64,000 bases of DNA from Pandoraea norimbergensis (GTDB taxonomy: Bacteria; Pseudomonadota; Gammaproteobacteria; Burkholderiales; Burkholderiaceae), in contig NZ_CP013480.3 in assembly GCF_001465545.3 (NCBI RefSeq), forward strand, positions 3,410,001 through 3,474,000, in the 5' to 3' direction. The notes beneath the pieces are model-generated. The model did no database searches. It was not told where the DNA came from and saw only the letters and a list, made by a program, of their open reading frames with translations. A program made the translations under genes and the position numbers. Positions 44,843 to 51,758 of this stretch are shown piece after piece. Every line of letters begins with the position of its first letter. Position 1 is the stretch's first letter.

Positions 44843-45895
44843 CATGAGCTTGTCGGGGATGTCGCGCAGGCCGGGCACCAGCACCAGATCACCCAACACG
44901 CCTTCAACGGTGCGGTGGGCGTTGCAATGCTTGGCGTAGGCGAGGAACGACATCACGCGCTGGCGCACGTCGGGTAGATCGACCTCGCCGGCGAAATACT
45001 GGGTCATGAGCCGGCGGAAGTCAGCGCGGGCGCGCTTGATATTGCGCTTGCGCGGGAGGATATGCGTCGGCCAGATGCGGTAGCCGCAAAAGTCCACGCC
45101 GCGCTGCCACGGGTGAATCGCGGTCTTCGGGTTGAGCGACAGGCCCAGGCTATTGACGACCTTTTCCAGGGCCTGTAGCACGCGCTGGGCTTCAGCCTTG
45201 CCCTGCACCACCACCACGAAGTCGTCCATGTACCGCACGTAGAAGCGCAGGCCCATGTCGTCCTTGGCGATGTGATCGAGGCGGTTCAACAAGACGTTCG
45301 CCGCGAGCTGGCTGGTCAGCGCACCGACTGGCAGGCCCAGCCCGGCCTCGTGGCCGTATCCGCTGATGATTTGCCGCCAGAGCCAGAGCACGCCAGGATC
45401 CGAAATGACCCGCTCCACCTCGTCCATGAGAATGTGATGCTGGATGCTGGCGAAATACTTGCTGATGTCCGCCTTCACCACATAGATGTCGTCGCCCCAG
45501 TTCCGCTTCGCCACGCGCAGGAAGTGCTGCACGCGCATGACGGCGCGCTGGGTGCCTTTGCCCTCGCGGCAAGCGTAGCTGTCGTAAATGAACCGGCGCT
45601 CGAAGTGCGGCTCCACGACCTGCACCAGCGCATGGTGAACGACGCGATCTTGAAATGGTGGCGCCTGAATCAGGCGTAGCTTGGGCTCGCGCACCACGAA
45701 CTCGCGTTGCGGGCCGGGCTTCCAAGTCTTCCAGAGCATGTGATTCTGGATGTTGAAGAGGTGCTCTTCAGCCTCTACCGCGAACTGCATTACCTCGTTG
45801 CGATACCGCTTTCCATCGCGGGCGCCCATGTAGGCCAGGTGCAGATTTTCAAAGGAGGTGAGTTCGTCCCAAAGACCATTCACAGTGCGCGGCAT
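44831..45895 (-). CDS. DGR reverse transcriptase
   Basis: 354 residues; AGGAAGAC precedes the ATG. RT motifs: VREPKLRLIQAPPFQDRVVH, motif A YVVKADISKYFASI (about 138-151) with the catalytic aspartate, motif B GLPVGALTSQLAANVLLN (about 186-204) with the SQ of DGR enzymes, motif C YVRYMDDFVVV with the YMDD box at 222-225, then a thumb-like basic region. Length and the L-G/A-x-x-SQ motif B separate it from group II intron and retron RTs. It should copy TR RNA with misincorporation opposite adenine, with Avd as partner. Last gene of the DGR cassette. Confidence 0.95.
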   Translation of the reverse strand: MPRTVNGLWDELTSFENLHLAYMGARDGKRYRNEVMQFAVEAEEHLFNIQNHMLWKTWKPGPQREFVVREPKLRLIQAPPFQDRVVHHALVQVVEPHFERRFIYDSYACREGKGTQRAVMRVQHFLRVAKRNWGDDIYVVKADISKYFASIQHHILMDEVERVISDPGVLWLWRQIISGYGHEAGLGLPVGALTSQLAANVLLNRLDHIAKDDMGLRFYVRYMDDFVVVVQGKAEAQRVLQALEKVVNSLGLSLNPKTAIHPWQRGVDFCGYRIWPTHILPRKRNIKRARADFRRLMTQYFAGEVDLPDVRQRVMSFLAYAKHCNAHRTVEGVLGDLVLVPGLRDIPDKLMLGG

Positions 45896-46019
45896 GTCTT
45901 CCTATTCAGTGTGGTCGGGTGCTGCCACGTCCGCCGGTTTCCCGGCTACTGGCCGCAGCGCCCTGTTCATCTTCGACAACATGGTCAGGACAAAGGCCCC
46001 AAAGGATATGCACTGGACG

Positions 46020-46035
46020 GCGGCCCGTGGGCCGC
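46020..46035. other. GC-rich hairpin just downstream of TR
   Basis: GCGGCCC-GT-GGGCCGC, 20 bases past the 3' end of TR on the coding strand, inside the TR-RT spacer. May structure the template RNA or prime cDNA synthesis; in BPP-1 the spacer after TR is required for cDNA synthesis. Confidence 0.5.
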
Positions 46036-46055
46036 GCGCCTTCTGGCACTATTCG

Positions 46056-46162
46056 TTTGCGAGGCGACCGCCGATATTCGTGTTGACGTTCGACGCGGGA
46101 TTGTTGACGTTCAGGCAGAAGAGCCCGTCGTTCGCGCCGTTGTCCCAATTGCCGCCGTTATA
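46056..46162 (-). repeat. DGR template repeat (TR)
   Basis: 107 nt, matching VR at 47536-47642 at 92 positions with an exact offset of 1480. On the minus strand it reads as codons YNGGNWDNGANDGLF then CLNVNNPASNVNTN and IGGRLA, so AAC/AAT codons occupy the sites that vary in VR. Fourteen of its adenines differ in VR; the single non-adenine change is a T. Confidence 0.96.
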
Positions 46163-46195
46163 AGCCCTTGCCCGTTCAAAAACCGGGGTGGTGCT

Positions 46196-46549
46196 CTACG
46201 ACATGGCGGCTCCTTCGTGCTTGATCCACGCGCCGACCATGCGGCCAATTTCGTTCGTGTGTTTCATCCAGACTTCCAGGCGATGCGTGTTGATGTATTC
46301 GAGGCGATGGGCCTTGCGGATGAAGTGCCGGAACACCTCGATTTCCACGTCCAAGTCGAAAAGCGACGAAGCCTTCTGTCGGCGCTTCCACGCCACGACG
46401 GCCAGGCGGCATACCTTATTCATGGCCGCCCGCATTTCCGCGCAAAGCAAGTGCCTTTCCAGCTTCGGGAACTGATGCAGCACGGTATGCGTGTAGGCAT
46501 CGAGCTCTTCCAACTTGGTGATGAGCTTCAGGTATGCGTCGTTTTTCAA
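46196..46549 (-). CDS. avd: DGR accessory variability determinant (Avd-like protein)
   Basis: 117 residues, all-helical, basic, matching the four-helix-bundle Avd/S23-like fold: MKNDAYLKLITKLEELDAYT, FPKLERHLLCAEMRAAMNKV, then WKRRQKASSLFDLDVEIEVF and the RKAHRLEYINTHRLEVWMKH helix. Avd forms a barrel pentamer that binds RT and template RNA in BPP-1. Its ATG overlaps the stop of the preceding gene (ATGA), and TR begins 33 bases after its stop. Confidence 0.9.
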   Translation of the reverse strand: MKNDAYLKLITKLEELDAYTHTVLHQFPKLERHLLCAEMRAAMNKVCRLAVVAWKRRQKASSLFDLDVEIEVFRHFIRKAHRLEYINTHRLEVWMKHTNEIGRMVGAWIKHEGAAMS

Positions 46550-46854
46550 GTCAGCCTTTCCCCTTCATCCTCTTCGATGTTTTTCTGGCAGTGCTGGGCG
46601 TCGAAGGCGTCGAGCAGTTTGCACAGGATGCACCCCCACCGCTTTCCAGAGCGAGCGGCCTTCCCGGCCCGGCTGCTGATGGTTTCATCCTCGCTGCCGG
46701 CAAGCGCGGCGTTCAAGGTCTGGTCGTTGGAGACGGCCACCCGGAAAGCGCGATCACTTCCACCGATAGCCGACACCAGCGCCAGCATGTTGCCCGCCAG
46801 CGTCATCAGCATGGAGCCCAGCAGCAGGGCGATTCGGGCGCAATACTGCTTCAC
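46546..46854 (-). CDS. Small phage protein with N-terminal hydrophobic segment (102 aa)
   Basis: MKQYCARIALLLGSMLMTLA opens a hydrophobic helix (about 7-30), followed by a polar region with CILCKLLDAFDAQHCQ near residue 75-90 (a C-x2-C and a further C). It may be a membrane-anchored or lipoprotein-like protein. It is translationally coupled to avd (4-bp overlap) and 14 bp after the assembly-like gene. I recognise no family. Its position inside a DGR, immediately before avd, is notable. Confidence 0.7.
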   Translation of the reverse strand: MKQYCARIALLLGSMLMTLAGNMLALVSAIGGSDRAFRVAVSNDQTLNAALAGSEDETISSRAGKAARSGKRWGCILCKLLDAFDAQHCQKNIEEDEGERLT

Positions 46855-46868
46855 CTTGCGCCCGCCCG

Positions 46869-47450
46869 TTACCAGGAAATGGCGGACAGGTCTTCCAGGG
46901 ACGCGGTGGCGCCGATGGCATCTTCGGCGGCCTGACGCCGACCAATGAGCACGCCGGAGGCCGCCGCGTAGGCGTTCATCTTGTCGAGCACGCGCGAGGC
47001 GAGCTCCGCGACCGGCAGGCCGCGCGCCGTGGCGATGGCGGTCAGCAGCGGAGCGTCCGCGCCGGCGTCGGCGGCCAGCGCCGTGGCTTCCTTGACCTGC
47101 TGGGGCCAGGACTGCACTTCGCTGTCAGGGTAGTCGGCAGCCAGCGCGGCCACCGCCTTCTGGCACTCGGCGTTGATTTCGGTCAGCTTGGCCGCCTTCG
47201 CCGCGTTCAGGATGGCCGCGTCGCTGGCTTCGAGGATGTCCTCGCCCAGCAGTTCGACCAGATCCTGACTGCACGCCGGCACGTCTTCCGGCTGGCCGGG
47301 AACCGTGACCGAAATGAACAGGCGACCGGGGCGGTACGCCTCGGGGACGAGGTACGCTTTGACCTTGGCGGCGGTTGCCACCTCGGGCAGCGGCACGGTC
47401 ATGGTGGAGCCTTCGACTTCCACCACCAGATTCCCGTTTTCGATTTGCAT
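46869..47450 (-). CDS. Tail-fibre assembly-like protein (DUF4376 type)
   Basis: 193 residues; AAGGAGC precedes the ATG. The N-terminal half has beta strands (MQIENGNLVVEVEGSTMTVP). The C-terminal half holds a helical KAAKLTEINAECQKAVAALA, DYPDSEVQSWPQQVKEATAL pattern that marks phage DUF4376/tail fibre assembly proteins. Such chaperones help fold or attach the fibre. It lies directly after the VR gene, so it probably handles that protein. Confidence 0.78.
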   Translation of the reverse strand: MQIENGNLVVEVEGSTMTVPLPEVATAAKVKAYLVPEAYRPGRLFISVTVPGQPEDVPACSQDLVELLGEDILEASDAAILNAAKAAKLTEINAECQKAVAALAADYPDSEVQSWPQQVKEATALAADAGADAPLLTAIATARGLPVAELASRVLDKMNAYAAASGVLIGRRQAAEDAIGATASLEDLSAISW

Positions 47451-47471
47451 TTACTGCTCCTTTCTTGAGAG

Positions 47472-47497
47472 GGGCGGCGCGCTTGGCGCGCTCGCCC
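47472..47497. other. GC-rich hairpin downstream of VR
   Basis: GGGCG-GCGCGC, loop TTG, GCGCGC-T-CGCCC: 11 bp with a one-base bulge, 38 bases past the VR end. BPP-1 and several other phage DGRs need a hairpin or cruciform downstream of VR for efficient homing, though there it is closer (a few bases) and has a four-base loop. A terminator is less likely as there is no U-run. Confidence 0.5.
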
Positions 47498-47528
47498 AAC
47501 TGCTACATGACACAGGTCACATGACCCA

Positions 47529-50093
47529 TTACACCTTTGCGAGGCGACCGCCGAGACCCGTGCTGCCGCTCGACGCGGGACTGCCGACGCTCAGGCAGAA
47601 GAGCCCGTCGCCCGCGCCGCCGTCCCAATTGCCGCCGTGATAGGCGACGCAGTTCGCAGCCGACCAGAAGGCGTCCGCATACGTGCCGTTCGAGGCCGAA
47701 GCGTCGATGGTGGCGGGCAGGAACACTTGCGACAGGTCGTAGTTCGCGCCGGCATCCACGGACATCGTGACCGGGTAGGAGGCCGAAGCCGACGGCGCCA
47801 CCTGGTTCGTGGTGATGTAGGTCTTGTTGCCCTGTTTGTCCCAGATTTTGTATTTCAGGCTGGCGTCGGTTTGCAGTCCATCGACCATCTGCCAGACGTT
47901 CGACCAGAGGCCGATAATGCCGCGCCACGAGGCTTGCGAGGTGGGCGACGCATCGACGTTGGTAGCGCCGGAACTGTTCGAGTTGCCTTGGCCGACCAAG
48001 GTCTGGGCGTCAGGGTTGCCCAGTTCGATGAGGGCCAGCATCTGGATGGCGGAGAGTTGGTAGATGTTCCACAGCGAGAAGCCCGTAACGCCCCCGGTGT
48101 TGCGCGCGTTCGCGCGGGCCTGCATCGTCGGGAAGTCGATGGAAACCAGCGGCCCGACGGCAGCCACGGACGCCAGCTTGTTGCCGGAGGCGTTCGAGCC
48201 CTGATACTTGCCGACCCAATACTGGGCCAGGTCAGCGCCGGCGTTCTTGAAAGCCGGGTGAATCTCGAAGCCGGTTTCCTTCTTGTCCGAAACCCAGATG
48301 GCCTTCTTTCCGACGTAGGCGCCGGACGCCACGATGCCGGTCTTGATGTAGAAGGCGGGCACCTTCACCATCGCCTGGCTGTCCAGGGTCTGATCGACGA
48401 TACCGGCATAGGTCGGGTGGGCGTTGAAGAAGGCGGCATCGGTGGCCTTGGCGTTGCCGTCCTCGTCGATGCGTGCCCACGAACCGGAAGTCGCGCCAGT
48501 CGAAACCAGAGCGATACCGATCACCGTGCCGAAAATCTTTTTCGTAGTGAACTTCGTCTCCACCGACCATTCCGACCAGCCGATGGTTGCGCCCTTGTGG
48601 CGGACGCGCCAGAAGTATTGCGTGTTCGAGGACTTCAGCAGGCCGGCAGGAACGGCCAGCGAGGTCAGATGCGTGGCGTCCTCGCCGCTGTCGTAGGTGG
48701 AGGCGTCGTAGGACGCGCTGGCCTCGCGGATTTGCCATTGGGCCGCCGCTTGGGTGTCCGCACCCGCATAGACCGCGAAGGCGCTGGACGACAGCGTGGG
48801 CGTGTCGGCGACGTTGGTCAGGTTGTTGGCCGGGCCAACGTTCGACGGGGCCTGCACATACACGAACGACGCGGCGGTGGAGAACGAAACCGGGTCAGAC
48901 CACGGCGACCACGCGCCTTCGGCGTCGCGCGCGCGGCCACGGGCGAAGTAGTCATGGCTGGTTTGCAGGCGCAGGCCGATTTCCTGCCAGGACAGGCCGC
49001 CCACCTGCGTGCCGCTGTCGATGATGACCTCGGCGAAGTCGGCGGTGGCGGAGACTTGGAATTGCACGGCGCCCACGGGCGTATCGGTGGGCGAAACGTA
49101 GCCGGTCAGGCCCAGCGTCGGGCGGTCGGTCAGGTTTTCAGCGCCATCGACGGGGTTGGACATGGCAGGCTTGAGCGGAGGCGTGTGCGTGCCGCGCAGG
49201 CCCGTGGTGGAGCCCAGGCCAATGATGTGCTGGATCTCGGTATTGCCAGCGCCGCCCACGACGGTCACGCGCAGCGCGGTGTCGCCATTGACGAGCAATT
49301 CGTACTCGCAGTCGATGTAGCCCGCCGGCACTTTGCCGCCTTCGCGCGTCCATGCCAGCGGCGCGGACACCCAGTCGCCATCGATCAGAAAATCGACGTT
49401 CACAACGGATGCGGTGGGCGTGCGGCGGATTACGACGGCGCGCTTGACGCCATCGAAGCCCAGATTGATGGGCTTGGAGAAGTAGGCCGCGCCCGGCTTG
49501 GCCTGCGCGGTGCCGTTAGCGACGGCAAACGAGGTGCGCGCGAGGAACGCGCCGGCGCCGCCGTAGGCGTTTGCCAGCGGGTCAGAAATGCGGATGCGGG
49601 TGCCGTTCAGCACAGCATTGACATGAACCTGCTCGGCGTGCGTCGCGTTGTAGATGACATAGTTCTGGCCGGGCGTGAAGAAGCTGCTGTCGGTCACGTC
49701 GATGGAATCGTCGCCGGCGACGGCAGAGGTCACGGCGATGGGCTGCGTGTCGGTCAGCGTGTATTCGCCGGCCCACATTTCAAGGCTGATGTTGTTGCCC
49801 GAATAGTCCCAGTCCAGGCGCACCGCACGCGCCAGCATGGGCGCGGTCATGCCCTGCAAGTCGCCGATGTCGCCGCCCAGGTCTGCGACGGCCTGCGCCA
49901 CCTGGTTCATCTTTTCGGCGAAGGTGGGCGCATCGCCCTTGGCGGCGTTCAGCTCGTCTTCGACGCTCACCTGGCGCTCGTCGAGGGCGGAGAAGTTCTC
50001 GTCGATTTCCTGGTAGCGCGTGTTCCACAGCGAGGGGACGGCATCCGGCTCGTTGTTCGGAATCGGCGTGATGTTTTGGTTGGGCAGGGACAT
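47529..50093 (-). CDS. DGR-diversified tail protein (variable C-type-lectin-fold receptor-binding tip)
   Basis: 854 residues from the ATG at 50093, chosen for AAAGGAG and the preceding gene's stop at 50108. The N-terminal part is a tail-attachment region (about 1-110). The middle third has fibronectin-type-III-like modules (about 330-530: VQFQVSATADFAEVIIDS, SNTQYFWRVRHKGATIGWSE). The C-terminal 320 residues look like the DGR C-type-lectin fold: WVGKYQGSNASGNKLASVAA, GFSLWNIYQLSAIQMLALIE, ASWRGIIGLWSNVWQMVDGL. The last 36 residues (818-853) are the VR. VR residues that vary lie on the receptor-facing surface in Mtd and TvpA. Confidence 0.93.
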   Translation of the reverse strand: MSLPNQNITPIPNNEPDAVPSLWNTRYQEIDENFSALDERQVSVEDELNAAKGDAPTFAEKMNQVAQAVADLGGDIGDLQGMTAPMLARAVRLDWDYSGNNISLEMWAGEYTLTDTQPIAVTSAVAGDDSIDVTDSSFFTPGQNYVIYNATHAEQVHVNAVLNGTRIRISDPLANAYGGAGAFLARTSFAVANGTAQAKPGAAYFSKPINLGFDGVKRAVVIRRTPTASVVNVDFLIDGDWVSAPLAWTREGGKVPAGYIDCEYELLVNGDTALRVTVVGGAGNTEIQHIIGLGSTTGLRGTHTPPLKPAMSNPVDGAENLTDRPTLGLTGYVSPTDTPVGAVQFQVSATADFAEVIIDSGTQVGGLSWQEIGLRLQTSHDYFARGRARDAEGAWSPWSDPVSFSTAASFVYVQAPSNVGPANNLTNVADTPTLSSSAFAVYAGADTQAAAQWQIREASASYDASTYDSGEDATHLTSLAVPAGLLKSSNTQYFWRVRHKGATIGWSEWSVETKFTTKKIFGTVIGIALVSTGATSGSWARIDEDGNAKATDAAFFNAHPTYAGIVDQTLDSQAMVKVPAFYIKTGIVASGAYVGKKAIWVSDKKETGFEIHPAFKNAGADLAQYWVGKYQGSNASGNKLASVAAVGPLVSIDFPTMQARANARNTGGVTGFSLWNIYQLSAIQMLALIELGNPDAQTLVGQGNSNSSGATNVDASPTSQASWRGIIGLWSNVWQMVDGLQTDASLKYKIWDKQGNKTYITTNQVAPSASASYPVTMSVDAGANYDLSQVFLPATIDASASNGTYADAFWSAANCVAYHGGNWDGGAGDGLFCLSVGSPASSGSTGLGGRLAKV
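47536..47642 (-). repeat. DGR variable repeat (VR)
   Basis: 107 nt at the 3' end of the tail-protein gene. Encodes YHGGNWDGGAGDGLF then CLSVGSPASSGSTG and LGGRLA. Fourteen of 15 differences from TR are at TR adenines. The last 19 bases (ATCGGCGGTCGCCTCGCAA in TR) match except the first A, as expected for the IMH (initiation of mutagenic homing) end. Confidence 0.96.
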
Positions 50094-50107
50094 GGGGGGA
50101 GCTCCTT

Positions 50108-50494
50108 TCAGAATCGCATCTTCAGATTGACGCCATAGGTTTCCCCGTTCTCCAGGTACTTCGGCGCAAAGGTTTTCCAGCAAACAAGGTTGCCGTCGGT
50201 GTCGAGCAAGGCCGCCTCGGAGAGAGCGCCGGCATTGAGGTCGTCGGATTCGACGACGCCCTTCCCGGTGGCGGAATACAGGTCTTCTTGAACCAAGGCC
50301 GTGACGGGCTTGCGCTTGACCTCGTGGTAGAGGCCGGCGGCGCCGCTGTCGGCGGGCTTGGCGGTGTTGTCGGGGTTGTGGCCACCGTCGCCGTAGGCGA
50401 TGAATGCGATGGGCTTGAGTACGCCAGTGCCGGCCATGTGGGCGGCGACGCGGCGGCGGTAGCTATCGGCGACTACGGCTTCGGGCACGGTCAC
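50108..50494 (-). CDS. Phage tail-fibre-like protein (N-terminal collar domain type, DUF3751-like)
   Basis: 128 residues: MTVPEAVVADSYRRRVAAHM, then FIAYGDGGHNPDNTAKPADS, GLYHEVKRKPV and a strand-rich C terminus ending in YGVNLKMRF. The GDGGHN and TALVQEDLYS stretches match tail fibre or collar-associated proteins of contractile-tailed phages. Lies upstream of the VR gene and may join the fibre to the baseplate. Its start overlaps the end of the upstream gene by 4 bp. Confidence 0.72.
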   Translation of the reverse strand: MTVPEAVVADSYRRRVAAHMAGTGVLKPIAFIAYGDGGHNPDNTAKPADSGAAGLYHEVKRKPVTALVQEDLYSATGKGVVESDDLNAGALSEAALLDTDGNLVCWKTFAPKYLENGETYGVNLKMRF

Positions 50495-51753
50495 GCTCCT
50501 TCGATCTTGTAGAACTCAAATTCCGCGTTCCTGGGGCCGCCCAGCTTCCATGCGCCGGAGAGCGTCAGGCGCGCGGGAGAGGTCGGCAGCAGGACGGGCT
50601 GCTGGTAGTTGCGGATTTTGAATTGACCGAAGCGCGGGTATTCGGTCATTTTCCGAGTGGTGAGCCGGTGCGAGCCGTCGAGGAGGAATGCGCCGATGTG
50701 CAGGCCGCTACCCACCGTCCAGCCGCCATCGAGGCGGCGCGTGTGGTGGTAGAGCTTCGTGGGTGGCGGCGGGGTGACGTACTCGAACTCTTCCAGCGGT
50801 AGGGTTTCGACGCGCCAGGCCGGGGCCTCGGCGGTGATGGTCACGCGCTGCGCGCCAGTGACGCGGCAGTTGTGCAGGTGCCAGTTCGACTTCTGGCCGT
50901 ACTTGTGGCCCAGCTTGAAGGTGCCGAACGGCTGCGGCAGGCGCGGGAGCTCGCCGTCGATGCCCAGCTTCCAGCGCCCGGATGGTTCATCGGTGATGAC
51001 GCGCCCGCACCACGGGTAGCGCGCCAGCATGTCCTTCCGCATCCAGAACTTGTAGGACGCGAGGATGGTCAGCAGGAACGATTCGTTCAGCCAGAAGCGG
51101 AATACCGGAACGAGGCGCGCCGGAATCACGTCCTTGATAATCTGGATGAGCTTGGCGACGGACTGGGTATCCACGTCGAAGCCCAGCGAGATCATGATGC
51201 GGCTGGTCAGGAACATGCCGCTCGTATCCACCACCCTGTCCTTGCGGCTTTCGTCAGCATCCTCGATGCGCCGGCCCAGGCCCCAGGTGCCGTCCAGCTT
51301 CAGGCCCGGCTCGCCGACCTGGTGCAGCCACCACGCGAAGCTCGGCTTCGAGGTGTAGAGCGCGGTGGGATACGGATAGTCCTTGTCCTGCCAAAGCTGC
51401 TCAATCTCGCACTGGTTCGGGAAGAGCATTTGCAGGTAGGTCTTCAGGAAGTGCAGGCCGCGCCCCTGCACGTCGCCCGACTTCCATGCCCGATACAGGT
51501 AGCGCGTGGCCGCCTCTTCGCGGTCGCCTTGCAGCAGCACCAGGCCGTCGGTGTTGACGGCCTTGCGCACCAAGTCGAACGAACCCAGGTGCGCAGCGCC
51601 CGACACATTCACGTCGAAGACATCCGGGGCCAGCATGTCGTTGAAGAGGTCGAGGAAGAGCCGCTTCAGGTCATCTTCGACATCGTTTTCGGCATAGCTG
51701 TTTTCCAGCGGCAGCAGGCGCGGGAGCTGGGCATTCGAGAAGTCAAAGGACAT
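50491..51753 (-). CDS. Phage tail/baseplate protein (gpI-like)
   Basis: 420 residues from the ATG at 51753 (MSFDFSNAQLPRLLPLENSY), five bases past the previous stop; a longer in-frame start would overlap that gene. The N-terminal 150 residues include LFNDMLAPDVFDVNVSGAAH and LRKAVNTD-like helices as in P2 tail protein I, which binds the baseplate J-type protein. The rest is strand-rich with repeated LDGTWGLG, LDGGWTVG and LSGAWKLG motifs. Position next to a J-like gene supports the call. Confidence 0.72.
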   Translation of the reverse strand: MSFDFSNAQLPRLLPLENSYAENDVEDDLKRLFLDLFNDMLAPDVFDVNVSGAAHLGSFDLVRKAVNTDGLVLLQGDREEAATRYLYRAWKSGDVQGRGLHFLKTYLQMLFPNQCEIEQLWQDKDYPYPTALYTSKPSFAWWLHQVGEPGLKLDGTWGLGRRIEDADESRKDRVVDTSGMFLTSRIMISLGFDVDTQSVAKLIQIIKDVIPARLVPVFRFWLNESFLLTILASYKFWMRKDMLARYPWCGRVITDEPSGRWKLGIDGELPRLPQPFGTFKLGHKYGQKSNWHLHNCRVTGAQRVTITAEAPAWRVETLPLEEFEYVTPPPPTKLYHHTRRLDGGWTVGSGLHIGAFLLDGSHRLTTRKMTEYPRFGQFKIRNYQQPVLLPTSPARLTLSGAWKLGGPRNAEFEFYKIEGA

Positions 51754-51758
51754 GGCGA

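Larger units (their letters stand above)
45896..46195 (-). ncRNA. DGR template RNA region (TR plus spacer)
   Basis: 300 bp between avd and RT with no supported gene on either strand. It holds 33 nt of leader after the avd stop, the 107-nt TR (46056-46162) and a 160-nt spacer with a hairpin (46020-46035) that leads to the RT ribosome binding site. In characterised DGRs, RNA spanning avd-end, TR and spacer is the cDNA template. Confidence 0.75.
44831..50093 (-). mobile_element. Complete diversity-generating retroelement (DGR) cassette
   Basis: In transcription order: variable tail protein with VR (50093-47529), tail-fibre-assembly-like protein, 102-residue membrane protein, Avd-like protein, TR (46162-46056), reverse transcriptase. 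The VR-avd-TR-RT order equals that of the Bordetella phage BPP-1 DGR (mtd-avd-TR-brt), with two extra genes inserted between target and avd. Confidence 0.93.

Noticed and set aside
44831..45895. Group II intron or retron reverse transcriptase
   Set aside because: No intron RNA or maturase domain, no retron msr/msd, and the motif B with TSQ plus neighbouring TR/VR/Avd identify a DGR.
45858..46163. Short + strand frame across the TR
   Set aside because: Lies in the non-coding template region; matches part of the antisense of VR because TR and VR are repeats.
47637..50138. 833-codon open frame on the + strand over the VR gene
   Set aside because: Antisense to the tail protein whose domains and VR are clear; only base composition keeps it open.
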